Origin: Streptomyces sp. VRA16 Mangrove soil
Lineage (GTDB): Bacteria > Actinomycetota > Actinomycetes > Streptomycetales > Streptomycetaceae
DNA: 64,000 nt
Reading direction: 5' to 3'
Assembly (NCBI RefSeq): GCF_017377775.1
Contig: NZ_JAFVLN010000019.1
Location: 1-64,000 of the forward strand
The position numbers and the translations under genes were made by a program. Of this stretch, positions 16,498 to 26,000 are shown piece by piece; within the stretch, counting starts at the first letter, position 1; every line of letters starts with the position of its first letter. The notes beneath the pieces were generated by a model. That model had not been told where the DNA came from, did not search any database, and saw nothing but the letters and a program-made list of their open reading frames with translations.

Positions 16498-18087
16498 TCA
16501 GGGCTGTGTGGTGAAGCTTGGCTCCGCCTGTGAGTACGGCTGTGCGGATACGAAGGACTCGTCGAAGCCCGCGGGAAGGGCGCTGACGGGCTCTTCGCAG
16601 GCCGGCAGACGCACGGTGAAAACGGTCCGCCCTGGCCTGCTGTCGACGGTCACGACACCGCCGTGAGCTGCGGCGACGGCCTGCACGATGGCGAGCCCGA
16701 GCCCCGTCGAACCCGCCTTCCTGGACCGCGAGGAGTCTCCGCGCGCGAACCGCTCGAAGACATGCGGCAGCAACTCCGCCGGGATGCCCGGCCCGTCGTC
16801 CTGCACGTCGAGGCAGACCCAGGGGCCGTGCCGGTGCACGCGTGCGGTGACCGTGGTCCCCGGGGGTGTGTGGGTACGGGCGTTGGCGAGCAGGTTGACG
16901 AGCACCTGCTGGAGCCGCGCGGAGTCCGCGAGCACGGTCGCCGGTTCCTCGGGCAGTTCGAGCCGCCAGTTGTGCTGCTGGCCCGCCGCACGGGCGTCGC
17001 TGAGCACGTCGATGACCAGCGGGGACAGGTCGGTCGGCGCGTACGAGAGGGGGCGCCCTGCATCGAGCCGCGCGAGAAGGAGCAGGTCCTCGACGAGGCC
17101 GGTCATCCGGTCCGCCTCGGACTCGATGCGGGTGAGGGCGTGCCGGGTGTCGGGCCCGACGTCCTCCCGCCCGCGCCGGGTCAGTTCGGCGTATCCGCGG
17201 ATGGACGCGAGCGGCGTGCGCAGCTCATGACTGGCATCCGCCACGAACTGCCGTACGCGCGTCTCGCTCTCCTGCCGCGCGTGCAGCGCCCCGTGGATGT
17301 GATCGAGCATCCGGTTGAGCGCGGCTCCGACCTGACCGACCTCGGTCCCGGGGTCGGCCTCGGCGTCGGGGACACGTTCGTAGAGGGTCACTTCACCGCT
17401 GTGGAGCGGAAGTTCGGAGACACGGGTCGCGGTCGCGGCGACCCGGCGCAGGGGGCGCAGGTTGACGCCGACGATGACGGCGCCGGCGATACCGGCGGCG
17501 ACGAGGCCGGCGAAGGTGACGGAGAGCTCGACGAGGATCAGGGTCTGGACGGTGTCCTGGGCCTGGGCGGCCGGGACGCCCACCACTATGGTGTCGCCGT
17601 CGACGCTGTGCACCGCTTTCACCCGGTACGTACCGAGGTCGGTCAGGTCGACGCTGTGCAGGGCGCCGTCCTCGGACACGGTCGCGAGCTCGCTCCGCTG
17701 CTCGCTGGTGAGCTCGGCGGTCTCGAAGCCGCCCGTGCCACGCGCGGAAGCGCTGACGGAGCCGTCGTCCAGGACGGCACCGACGGTGTTCCTCGGCGAC
17801 CCGCCGCCGACCACGAACCGCAGCTTCTGGTCGACGTCGAGGTCGTCGGGCTGTTGATCGTGCTGCGGAACGCCCTCGCCGGGCCTGACGGGCTGTTGGC
17901 TGCCCTCGGCGCGCTTGGCGATCGAGGTGAGGTCGGAGTCGAGCCGGTCGTACAACGAACTGCTGAACGCCATCGTGGTGACGGTCCCGATGACGGCCGC
18001 GACGACGGCGATCAGGGCGATCGCCGACACCACGAGCCGCGTACGCAAGGTCCGCGGCCCCCGCCGCACCTGCCGCCCGCGCCTCAC
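16498..18087 (-). CDS. two-component sensor histidine kinase
   Basis: A 529-residue membrane kinase: helix 1 (about 17-40), an extracytoplasmic sensor of about 130 residues, helix 2 (about 178-202), HAMP, then HisKA with phospho-acceptor His in DASHELRTPL (near 285), and a HATPase domain with N-box LLANARTHTPPG, DDGPGIP and the STGLGLAI G-box. It phosphorylates the response regulator encoded immediately upstream; the GTG start overlaps that gene's TGA (GTGA). The tail ends in a short acidic/aromatic extension. The signal is unknown, but co-transcription with glycosyltransferases suggests an envelope cue. Confidence 0.9.
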   Translation of the reverse strand: MRRGRQVRRGPRTLRTRLVVSAIALIAVVAAVIGTVTTMAFSSSLYDRLDSDLTSIAKRAEGSQQPVRPGEGVPQHDQQPDDLDVDQKLRFVVGGGSPRNTVGAVLDDGSVSASARGTGGFETAELTSEQRSELATVSEDGALHSVDLTDLGTYRVKAVHSVDGDTIVVGVPAAQAQDTVQTLILVELSVTFAGLVAAGIAGAVIVGVNLRPLRRVAATATRVSELPLHSGEVTLYERVPDAEADPGTEVGQVGAALNRMLDHIHGALHARQESETRVRQFVADASHELRTPLASIRGYAELTRRGREDVGPDTRHALTRIESEADRMTGLVEDLLLLARLDAGRPLSYAPTDLSPLVIDVLSDARAAGQQHNWRLELPEEPATVLADSARLQQVLVNLLANARTHTPPGTTVTARVHRHGPWVCLDVQDDGPGIPAELLPHVFERFARGDSSRSRKAGSTGLGLAIVQAVAAAHGGVVTVDSRPGRTVFTVRLPACEEPVSALPAGFDESFVSAQPYSQAEPSFTTQP

Positions 18088-18833
18088 GACACCGTCGTGG
18101 CAGCCGGCTTGATCAGATACCCGGCGCCGCGCCGGGTGTGGATCATCGGCTCGCGGCCCGCGTCGATCTTCCGCCGCAGGTAGGAGATGTACAGCTCGAC
18201 GACATTGGCCTGCCCGCCGAAGTCGTAGGACCAGACCCGGTCGAGTATCTGCGCCTTGCTGAGCACGCGCCGCGGGTTGCGCATGAGGAAGCGCAGCAGC
18301 TCGAACTCGGTGGCGGTCAGGTGGATGTTGGTCCCGCCCCGCGACACCTCGTGGCTGTCCTCGTCGAGCATCAGATCGCCCACGACGAGCACGGAGTCGC
18401 TGCGCCGGTCGGCGGCGCCGGTCCTGCGGATCAGCCCGCGCAGCCGCGCGACGACCTCTTCGAGGCTGAACGGCTTGGTGACGTAGTCGTCGCCACCGGC
18501 CGTCAGCCCCGCGATCCGGTCCTCGACGGCGTCCTTGGCGGTCAGGAAGAGCACAGGCACGTCCGGCAGCTCACGGCGGAGCCGCCCGAGCACGCTCAGT
18601 CCGTCCATGTCGGGCAGCATCATGTCGAGCACGACGGCGTCGGGCCGGAATTCGCGTGCGGTCTGCACGGCTCCGGCACCGTCCCCGGCGCTGCGGATCT
18701 GCCAGCCTTCGTAGCGCAGGGCCATGGACAACAGCTCGGTGATCGACTGCTCGTCGTCCACGACAAGCACCCGGACGGGGCTCCCGTCCGGCCTCAGCAG
18801 TTCGGTACGCCCCTGGGGCGAGGTCGCGGTCAT
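18084..18833 (-). CDS. OmpR/PhoB-type response regulator
   Basis: A 249-residue regulator. The receiver (about 20-135) has the acidic pair D26-D27, phospho-acceptor D70 (VVLDMMLPD), T98 and K120 (VTKPF). The winged helix (about 150-245) ends with NVVELYISYLRRKID and HTRRGAGYLIKP. Start ATG 18833 is chosen because conserved receiver sequence begins shortly after it; upstream in-frame sequence passes through the promoter. Interleaved palindromes at 18877-18915 are likely autoregulatory. It heads the operon regulator, kinase, GT2-GtrA, GT39. Confidence 0.9.
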   Translation of the reverse strand: MTATSPQGRTELLRPDGSPVRVLVVDDEQSITELLSMALRYEGWQIRSAGDGAGAVQTAREFRPDAVVLDMMLPDMDGLSVLGRLRRELPDVPVLFLTAKDAVEDRIAGLTAGGDDYVTKPFSLEEVVARLRGLIRRTGAADRRSDSVLVVGDLMLDEDSHEVSRGGTNIHLTATEFELLRFLMRNPRRVLSKAQILDRVWSYDFGGQANVVELYISYLRRKIDAGREPMIHTRRGAGYLIKPAATTVS

Positions 18834-18876
18834 GTTGCAACCATGCTGCGGCCCTCTGAGAGCACCCTTTTCCTTA

Positions 18877-18915
18877 CCTGTGAATACCCTGAGAAATTCA
18901 CAGGCGCCTCTCAGG
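18877..18915 (-). promoter_or_regulatory. interleaved inverted repeats upstream of the two-component operon
   Basis: CCTGTGAAT/ATTCACAGG (18877-18885, 18896-18904) and CCTGAGA/TCTCAGG (18888-18894, 18909-18915) are both perfect and interlock, giving direct CCTGxGA half-sites at 11-base spacing. This is the geometry of an OmpR-family dimer site, 44-82 bases upstream of the regulator's start. Confidence 0.5.
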
Positions 18916-18963
18916 ATGCCTGCCACACCTGACAAGACATCAGGTCAGAGCCGCAAATCCCGC

Positions 18964-19872
18964 TCAAAGGTCAGGAAGGAACAGTTTCGCCCCGTTCCCG
19001 TGACAGACCGCCCGGATCCACTCCGCACCCAGGCCGAGCCGCTCGACGGCCTCCAGTTGATGGACGTACGGATAGGGGATGTTGGGGAAGTCGCTGCCGA
19101 GCAGGATCCGGTCCCCGAGATCGACGAGCCGCCCCAACTCCCTGGCGGGGAACGGCGCCTGCCGCTCGGAGAAGTCGGTGAACGCCATCGTCGTGTCGAG
19201 CCGCACCTCTCGGTAGCGCTCGGCCAGGTCCAGGAACTCCGTGTACTCCGGCATCCCCATGTGCGCGACGACGAGCCGCAGCCGCGGATGGCGGGCGAGC
19301 ACCGCCTCCATCGGGCCGGGCCCGGTGTGCTTGCCGGGCGCGGGCCCGGAGCCGCAGTGCGTCACGACCGGCACCCCGGCCTCGGCCAGCACGCCCCACA
19401 CCGGATCGAGCAGCGGATCGGCCGGGTCGTACGCCCCCACCTGCACATGCGCCTTGAAGACCCGGGCCCCGTCCTCGACCGCCCGCCGCACGTACGCCTC
19501 CGCGCCCGGCTCGGGGAAGAACGTCGCGGTCCGCAGACAGCCGGGCGTCCTGCGGGCGAAGTCGGCGGCCCATCCGTTGAGCCACTCCGCCATCCCCGCC
19601 TTGTGCGGATAGAGCATCGACGTGAAGGCGAGCACCCCGAACTCCCGCATCCGCGCGACCCGTCGGTCCTCCTCCTCGCGGTACGTGATGGGCCACTCGA
19701 CCCCGGTCAGCGGCCCGACGGCGTCGAAGTACGCCCACACCTTGCGCAGCACGCGCTCGGGCATGAAGTGCGTGTGCACATCGACGAGCCCCGGCAACCC
19801 GTACCGCGCGACGAACTCCGCGACGAGCGCACTCTCGTCCGCACCCGCCCCCTCTCCCTCTCCCGCTCCCAT
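18964..19872 (-). CDS. amidohydrolase-related (COG2159-type) metal-dependent hydrolase
   Basis: A 302-residue TIM-barrel enzyme: LVDVHTHFMPE is the HxH metal motif at strand 1, VVTHCGSG and VVAHMGMPEY supply later histidines, and ILLGSDFPNIPYPY the final Asp. This set is characteristic of the ACMS-decarboxylase/6-MSA-decarboxylase-like amidohydrolase branch, which performs non-oxidative decarboxylation or hydration-type chemistry. The substrate is unknown. ATG 19872 lies close to GAGGAA; a GTG at 19893 overlaps the upstream gene's stop and is an alternative. It probably forms an operon with the monooxygenase-like gene upstream. Confidence 0.8.
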   Translation of the reverse strand: MGAGEGEGAGADESALVAEFVARYGLPGLVDVHTHFMPERVLRKVWAYFDAVGPLTGVEWPITYREEEDRRVARMREFGVLAFTSMLYPHKAGMAEWLNGWAADFARRTPGCLRTATFFPEPGAEAYVRRAVEDGARVFKAHVQVGAYDPADPLLDPVWGVLAEAGVPVVTHCGSGPAPGKHTGPGPMEAVLARHPRLRLVVAHMGMPEYTEFLDLAERYREVRLDTTMAFTDFSERQAPFPARELGRLVDLGDRILLGSDFPNIPYPYVHQLEAVERLGLGAEWIRAVCHGNGAKLFLPDL

Positions 19873-19885
19873 TTCCTCGCCCCGG

Positions 19886-20239
19886 CTACACACGCGCGAA
19901 CCCGTGGCTGCGCTCGACCTTGGCGACGTGCACGCTGTACGCCTCGTACCACGCGTCGCGCCCCTGCTTCTGCGCGTCCCGGTGGGCAGCCACCGACCGC
20001 CACTCCTCGATGGCGGCGACGTCCCGGAAGTAACCGACGGTGATCCCGAGCCCGCCGGGATTCCGCGCGGACTCGTGCCCGAGATACCCGGGGATCTCCG
20101 TCACGAGCTCGTCCATCCGGTCGGCGACCGCCCCGTACCCGCGGTCCCCCTCCGTCCGCACGGACGTGAACACCACGACGTAATAGGGCAGTTCGAAGGC
20201 GGGCAACGGTGCGACAGGCGCATCGGCGTGATCACTCAT
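19886..20239 (-). CDS. antibiotic biosynthesis monooxygenase (ABM) domain protein
   Basis: A 117-residue ferredoxin-like protein: YYVVVFTSVRTEGDRGYGAVADRMDELV, then PGYLGHESARNPGGLGITVGYFRD and a WRSVAAHRDAQKQGRDAWYEAY helix, the pattern of the ABM/YdhR-like family. Members are heme-degrading enzymes, quinol monooxygenases or structural relatives; no catalytic assignment is possible. It starts at ATG 20239 after GGGTGG and precedes the amidohydrolase closely. Confidence 0.78.
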   Translation of the reverse strand: MSDHADAPVAPLPAFELPYYVVVFTSVRTEGDRGYGAVADRMDELVTEIPGYLGHESARNPGGLGITVGYFRDVAAIEEWRSVAAHRDAQKQGRDAWYEAYSVHVAKVERSHGFARV

Positions 20240-20376
20240 GCCACCCACGGTCACCCGCACCGCCCCCGCTGTCCACCCCTCTCCCCCTCCTCTTGCCGTA
20301 CGGGATCGAAGACTTGACCCTCCGGTCACCCGGCCCGCCCCCACGCCCCTCCTGGGCACGGTCGTCACGACAGGCC

Positions 20377-21255
20377 CTAGAACAACCCGCCCTGCACACC
20401 GGGCACGTCCCGCACCTCGGGCCCCCGGCCCGCCCCGTCGCCCGGCCCTCGCTCCAGCGGCCATCCGGCCAACAGCCGCGTATCCACCACGAGCCGCCGC
20501 CCGTCGGGCTCCACGAGATGCAGATCGGGCCCCGCGGCGGCCACCACCCGCCCCGCGACCACGTCCCCCTCGCCGAGCCCGCTCACGACGGCGTCCACCC
20601 GGTCCACCGCCCCGAGCCCGAACACCTCCCCGTGCCCGACCACCTGGCACGGCAGCCGCGCCAACGACTCGGGCCACCCCTCAAGACCCACGGCGATCCG
20701 GTGCGCCGCGCCCAACTCGTCCTCAGCGCCCCGCGTCCCGGCCCCGCGCACCAGCCGCTTGCTCTCGTACGGGATCCGGTCCGGCACCCCGAGCGCCACG
20801 CGCAGCAGCTCCTCGGCCCGCCGCGCCGCCATGAGCGGCCCCTGCCCCAGCCACGTGAAGGAAAGGGCCCCCTGCTCCAGCAGCCGCGCGCTGTCTCTCG
20901 CCACCCCCGTGATCCCCACCTTCACGAGCCCGTCCCCGAACCAGGCCAGATACACGTGGTACGGCCGCGGGTCGTCCGCCATCGTGTCGGCGGCGACGGA
21001 CTGCGCCCGGTCGATCCCGGCGCACTCGGCACACTGCGCCCGCGTCCCCCGCACGGGCACGGTGCCCCACCCCGGGCACGCGGTGCGCCGTCCGCCGCGC
21101 CACACGCCGAGACAGCGCCGCGCCCCCGCGACCCGGAACGCCAGCTCCTCCCCGAACCGCACGGCACTCTCGCGCTCACCACCCCCGCCGTCCCCCGTCC
21201 ACCCCATGACCGGCCCGTCCCCACGCCACCGCATCCCGGTGCACCACCACGTCAT
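20377..21255 (-). CDS. DUF2797 domain-containing protein
   Basis: A 292-residue protein. The central core (YHVYLAWFGDGLVKVGITGVARDSARLLEQGA, then WLGQGPLMAARRAEELLRVALGVPDRIPY) matches DUF2797, a family with resemblance to GIY-YIG nuclease-like folds (GDGLVKVGIT). Ahead of it lie Cys residues including CPGW and CAECAG that could bind zinc. Function is unknown; conserved in actinomycetes as a stand-alone gene. ATG 21255 has no ribosome site; an earlier in-frame start at 21294 is possible. Confidence 0.72.
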   Translation of the reverse strand: MTWWCTGMRWRGDGPVMGWTGDGGGGERESAVRFGEELAFRVAGARRCLGVWRGGRRTACPGWGTVPVRGTRAQCAECAGIDRAQSVAADTMADDPRPYHVYLAWFGDGLVKVGITGVARDSARLLEQGALSFTWLGQGPLMAARRAEELLRVALGVPDRIPYESKRLVRGAGTRGAEDELGAAHRIAVGLEGWPESLARLPCQVVGHGEVFGLGAVDRVDAVVSGLGEGDVVAGRVVAAAGPDLHLVEPDGRRLVVDTRLLAGWPLERGPGDGAGRGPEVRDVPGVQGGLF

Positions 21256-21371
21256 ACGGCCAGCATGGCGCACCCCACTGACAATGCCGACCACGCCGGG
21301 TACAGGTACTCACCCCGCTCTGAGCACGCGCGCTCTCCCCGCCCGCGCCGCCCGGGACCAGACTCGTCCCC

Positions 21372-21764
21372 ATGGAAGAACGCCACCGCATCCGGCCCGT
21401 CACCGCAGCCCTCGTCCCCGCCGCGACGGCCCTCGCCGCCTGGGCCCTCTGGCTGGGCTGGGACCAGCACCGCGACGTGCACCCCGACGGCTCGACGACC
21501 GGCCCCTACGCGGCCTGGCAGGTGATCGGCCTGGTCGTGACCGTGCTGATCCCCGTCTACTGGTCGGCCTCCCGCCACCACCCGGGCCCGGCCACCCTCG
21601 GCACCACCGCCGCCCTCACCGCGGCGGCCGCCTACGACTGGTCGGACGACGCCAGCGGCCTCTTCATGGTCGGCGTCGTCATGGTCCTCCTGGGCACGTG
21701 GGCGGCAACGGCCACCCTCACCACACTCATCAGCCGCACCAGCCACCACGCCGGCACCGCCTGA
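21372..21764 (+). CDS. four-helix membrane protein of unknown function
   Basis: A 130-residue protein with four hydrophobic helices (about 10-28, 48-65, 74-90, 98-120), short loops and a His-rich C-terminus (RTSHHAGTA). I recognise no family. CAGACT sits 8 bases before the ATG, which would fit leaderless transcription. A symmetrical terminator follows at 21775-21800. Confidence 0.6.
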   Translation: MEERHRIRPVTAALVPAATALAAWALWLGWDQHRDVHPDGSTTGPYAAWQVIGLVVTVLIPVYWSASRHHPGPATLGTTAALTAAAAYDWSDDASGLFMVGVVMVLLGTWAATATLTTLISRTSHHAGTA

Positions 21765-21774
21765 GAAAACGCCA

Positions 21775-21800
21775 GAGGCCCCGGATCTCTCCGGGGCCTC
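21775..21800. terminator. bidirectional terminator
   Basis: Perfect 10-bp stem GAGGCCCCGG/CCGGGGCCTC with a 6-base loop between the membrane protein gene and the tRNA-Arg gene, serving both. Confidence 0.75.
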
Positions 21801-21809
21801 GGCCTTGTG

Positions 21810-21882
21810 TGCACTCGGCAGGATTCGAACCTGCAACCTTCTGATCCGTAGTCAGATGCTCTATCCGTTAAGCTACGAGTGC
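21810..21882 (-). tRNA. tRNA-Arg (anticodon ACG)
   Basis: 73 bases fold as a class I tRNA: acceptor GCACTCG/CGAGTGC, D-arm AGCTTAACGGATAGAGC, anticodon stem TCTGA/TCAGA with loop CTACGGA giving anticodon ACG, and a T-arm with GGTTCGAATCC. Discriminator A; CCA is not encoded. Reads CGU and, after inosine modification, CGC/CGA. Confidence 0.95.
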
Positions 21883-22060
21883 TTGTTTTTTCTTTTGTTC
21901 TTGTCTTCCGTTCCCGGCCTTTCGGCCTGTCCCGGCGACAGGAAGAACATTACATGACTGCCGCCGTCATGTGAAATCCGATTGCCGCACCCCTTGTGAC
22001 CTGCGAAAACGCACCCGCCGTGAGCTCGGGGCCCGCGGCCGGGCGGGTCCGGGAAGCGCC

Positions 22061-22090
22061 GAAGCCCCGGTCCTGGTGGACCGGGGCTTC
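22061..22090 (-). terminator. terminator downstream of tRNA-Ser(GCU)
   Basis: Perfect 13-bp stem GAAGCCCCGGTCC/GGACCGGGGCTTC with a 4-base loop, 12 bases beyond the tRNA 3' end. Confidence 0.75.
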
Positions 22091-22101
22091 GGGTCTTGCT
22101 G

Positions 22102-22192
22102 CGGAGGCGGAGGGATTTGAACCCTCGATGGGATTTAAGTCCCAAACCGCATTAGCAGTGCGGCGCCATAGACCGGACTAGGCGACGCCTCC
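22102..22192 (-). tRNA. tRNA-Ser (anticodon GCT)
   Basis: 91 bases fold as a class II tRNA: acceptor GGAGGCG/CGCCTCC, anticodon stem CCGCA/TGCGG with loop CTGCTAA (anticodon GCT), a long variable arm and a T-arm with GGTTCAAATCC. Discriminator G; no encoded CCA. Confidence 0.95.
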
Positions 22193-22350
22193 AACACATC
22201 CGTCCGCGCGAGCGCGAGCGGCTGCGTGCAGATGATGACACAGCTGAGCGCCGTGTCACCAATCGGCTCCCACGGTACTAGGAGGGCAGGCCGCAGGGCA
22301 AAGCCCTTCGAGGGCCGCAACGTCGCGGCGCCGGGAACGTTAGGCACGGC

Positions 22351-22824
22351 ATGTTGCTGCGCCGCCTCTCCCACCGTGTCCTGGTCACGTCCGCCGTCTC
22401 GGTCGCCGCGCTCGCGGCCCTGCCCACGGCCTCGCACGCCGACACGGGCCCGAGGCAGCTGCCGCCCCGCCCCTTCAGCGCCCTGGACGGCGCCGGGCCC
22501 GACCGGCTGACCGTCACCGTCACCGACTCGGGGAACGGGAACGACGGCACCCACGACCTGCGGTGCGGGCCCGCAGGAGGCAGCCACCCCGACCCGGGCG
22601 CCGCCTGCGCGCAGCTCGACAGGGTGGAGAACGGCGGCATCGATCCGTTCGCGCCGGTGCCGGCCGGGACGAACTGCACGATGCAGTACGGCGGCGACGC
22701 CACCGCCCGTATCACCGGAACCTGGCACGGGCGCCCCGTCGACGCCTCGTACAAGCTGACCGACGGCTGCGAGATCGCGCGCTGGCACCGGATCGAACCC
22801 GTGCTGCCTGCTACCGCCCCGTGA
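22351..22824 (+). CDS. SSI-family (subtilisin inhibitor-like) secreted protease inhibitor
   Basis: A 157-residue secreted protein. A signal peptide (1-30, ending TASHA) precedes the SSI fold: RLTVTVTDSG, DLRCGPAGGSHPDPGAACAQL with the first Cys pair, and the reactive-site loop NCTMQYGG. By alignment with SSI (CPMVYDP) the P1 residue is Met111 and P1' Gln112; the usual Tyr-Asp-Pro after it is Tyr-Gly-Gly. The C-terminal GTWHGRPV, GCEIARW strand region supplies the last Cys. SSI proteins inhibit subtilisin-like and trypsin-like secreted proteases as dimers. There is no ribosome site; TAGGCA lies just upstream of the ATG. Confidence 0.85.
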   Translation: MLLRRLSHRVLVTSAVSVAALAALPTASHADTGPRQLPPRPFSALDGAGPDRLTVTVTDSGNGNDGTHDLRCGPAGGSHPDPGAACAQLDRVENGGIDPFAPVPAGTNCTMQYGGDATARITGTWHGRPVDASYKLTDGCEIARWHRIEPVLPATAP

Positions 22825-22930
22825 CCCTGGGTCCATCGGTCACACCCTCACCTTCCGATCCCCACATCCTCTTCGTGGGCCTCTACGTGGGCTCCCTCTC
22901 ATCCGGGGTCGCGAGCGCAACCGGTGCCCG

Positions 22931-22936
22931 TAGACT
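22931..22936 (+). promoter_or_regulatory. putative -10 element of the 23028 gene
   Basis: TAGACT lies about 90 bases upstream of the GTG start and would give a leader of about 85 bases; no good -35 is visible. Confidence 0.3.
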
Positions 22937-23027
22937 CCCTCCCGTGACACGTTGTGCGCCGCGCGGCAAGATGGCCGAGTCGGTCAGCACGTCGCGGTAA
23001 AGCGGTAATCAGGGAGGAAGCGTCGTC

Positions 23028-26000
23028 GTGAGCAGCAGGCCATCCCGAGGCGCTGCTCGCCTCGCAGCCATACTCGATGCGCTCCCGGACGCATTGGTGC
23101 TGGTCAACACCAACGGGACCGTCGTCAACGCCAATTCGATCGCCCTCGAGGCCTTCGAGGCGCCGGGCACGGCGCTCGTGGGTCGCGGACTGCTGGATCT
23201 GCTGCCGGAGTTCGACTCCCGGCTGATCCCGGGCTCGATGCGCCGCCCCGACACGGTCACCGACGAGCGCGGGCGCACCAAGCCGACGCGGATGGTCGCC
23301 CGCCGCACCGACGGCAGCGAGTTCCCCGTCGAGGTCACCAGCGCCAATCTCGCCGACGGTGCGCGGGACGCCGTGGACCCGTACGGCAGCGGGGGCGGTG
23401 GCTACAGCGGGGCCGAGCTGTTGATGCTGGTCGTGCGTGATCTGTCGGGCACGGTCGACACCGAGGCCGAGCTGGCGCGTTCCCAGCGGCAGACCGAGAT
23501 GATTCTGCGGGCCGCCTCGGAAGGTGTCGTCGGGACGGACACCGACGGGCGGATCGTGCTCGTCAATCCCGCCGCGGCGCAGATCCTCGGGTTCCGGGCC
23601 AGTGACCTGGGCGGCCAGGAGCTGCACGGGCTCGTGCTGCACTCGCGGGCCGACGGTGAGCCGTTCCCGTACGAGGAGTCGCCGCTCGCCGACACCCTGC
23701 GCTCCGGGCGCAAGCACCGGGTGCGCGGGCAGGTCCTGTGGGCCAAGAGCGGCGAGAAGCTGCCCGTCGACATGACGACGGCGCCGGTGCGCGACGGTGA
23801 CCAACTGGTCGGCGCCGTGATGACCTTCACCGACCGCCGCCCCTACGACAAGCTGGTCGACGAGCACGCCGCGGAGATCGCCCGGCGCGACGAGGCCGCC
23901 GAGCAGGAGCGTGCCGAGCGGGACGCCGAGCTCACGCGGGTCCGCGACGAGCTGGCCGCCGAACTCGCCGAGACGCGCGAGCAGCACACCGAGGAGCTGG
24001 CCGCCGAGCGTGAGCGCGGCGCCGCCTTCGCCGAGCGCGAGAAGGACCGGTTCGAGGCCCTGGCCGCGCGGCACTCGCAGCTGCTCGCCGTGCTCGGGCA
24101 GTCGCTGCGCGGCCCCCTTGAGGAGCTGCGCCGCGAGCTGGGCCAGCTCGCCGCCGACGACGCGGGCCAGCTGTGGCCCGAGGCCAACCAGGTACTGCAC
24201 CACCTGGCCGCCGGCTACTCGCGGATGACGACGCTCGTCGACAACGTGCTCGCCTATCAGACGCTGGACGAGGGCGGCAGCGCGCTCGCCCGGACGAACG
24301 TGATGCTGGACGCCGTCGTGGCCGCCGGTGTCGACGGGGCCGTCGAGCTGATCGGGCCGGGCCGCGTGCAGTTCGCCGTGCACGCGCCGCCGATCGAGGC
24401 CGAGGTGGACGCCGGCCGGCTCGCCACCGCTCTCGCGCACCTGATCGCCGACGTCGCGGGGATCGACGCGACCGGCAACGCGCGCGTGCCCGCTCCGGGC
24501 GCCGGTTACATCGACAACACCGTGGTGGTCGCCGCCGCGCAGCGCGGCGACAGCGTGCGCATCGAGGTGCGCGGGCCGTACTCCGGGGGCGACCCGGTGC
24601 ACGAGCCGATCGTCCGCGGCATCGTGCGGGCGCACGGCGGTGTGCTGCAGACGCACGAGGTGCCGGGGATGAGCGGCAGCGCGTACGTCCTCGAAGTGCC
24701 GATCGGCACCGGCGCCGGGGCGGTTCCCGCGGCTCCGGCCGAGATCGTCGAGGCTGTGGAGCCGCCCGCGGCCGAGGCCGCGCCGAGCGTGCCCCCGCAG
24801 GCCAACGCGACCACGGGCGGCGGGCGGCGGCGGGCGCGCCGGGCCTCGGGGCCCTCGGTCGACTCGTTCCTGGAGAGCGGGCTGCCCGGCGAGGCCGCGG
24901 CCGCCGCCGCTTCCGGGGGCACCGGGCGGCGCCGCGGACGGCGTGCCGCAGAGGAGAACCCGGACACGGGAGCCGCCGAGCTGCCCGCCGCCGTCGACGA
25001 GGGGCCGCAGGACGGGCCCCCGGCCGCCAGTGGCACCGGACGGCGCCGGGCGCGGCCCGCGTCGACCGGCACGGCCGCCGAGGGCTCCGTGGTGACCGCC
25101 GCCGAACACGCGGCGGGCTCCCCGGCGTTGGGCGACACCGTGCCGCCGCAGGGCGTGCCCGCGCCGACCGGCCGCAGGGCCCGGCGTGCCGAGCCCCAGG
25201 AGCAGCCCGCGCTGCCCGCGCTGCCGTCGGCCGCCGCACCCGGTGAGCAGGGCCAGGGCAGCGAGCTGGAGCTCGCGGGCGCCTCGGCGCAGCCGTCGGG
25301 ACGGCGGGCACGGCGTGCGCTCGGTGCCGCGCAGGCCACGGCTCCGGGCGCACCCGCGGAGCAGGCGGGACCGCGCGAGGCGTTCGCGCTGCCGCCCGCG
25401 CAGGCCGACCGCGCCCCGCGGGCCACCGAGCCGCAGGCGCAGCCCGGCCCCGGCGACGTACAGGCACAGAACCCGCAGGCCCCGCAGAACCCGCAGGCCC
25501 CACAGAATTCGGAGCACCCGCGCAGCAACGCGCAGCCGCAGAGCGCCCAGGCCGCGCAGGACGAGCAGCAGGGTGACACCGGCGCGCAGCCGCAGCCGCG
25601 GCCCGACGAGCAGCAGCACGCCTCGGCGGAGCACGACGCGACGCAGGACCACACCCCGCCGCAGCCGCATCCGGCGCAGAGCACGCCCGCGCAGGGCACG
25701 CCCACGCCGACGGGACAGCCGTCCCGGCCGCGCGCGGCCCAGCCGCTGCCGGCCGAGGCCCCGCAGGGTCCGGCCGCGCCGACGGGCGACACGAACTCGA
25801 CGCAGGGCCGCGCGTTCAGCGTGCGCACCCTGGGCCAGGGCGTGCCGTTCGGGCGGCAGATCGCCCAGCAGCAGAGCGGGCAGCAGGTTCCGCCGCGGCC
25901 CGGCGCGACGCCCGCGCAGGGCGTGCCGCAGCCGCAGGAGGGCCAGTCGCTCGGCGGGCAGTCACTCGGTGGGCAGTCACTCGGTTCGGGGCGGCGGCGC

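Noticed and set aside
22975..23015. tRNA-like string (gatggccgagtcggtcagcacg) before the 23028 gene
   Set aside because: It resembles the D-arm of a class II tRNA but there is no matching acceptor stem, anticodon arm or T-arm.
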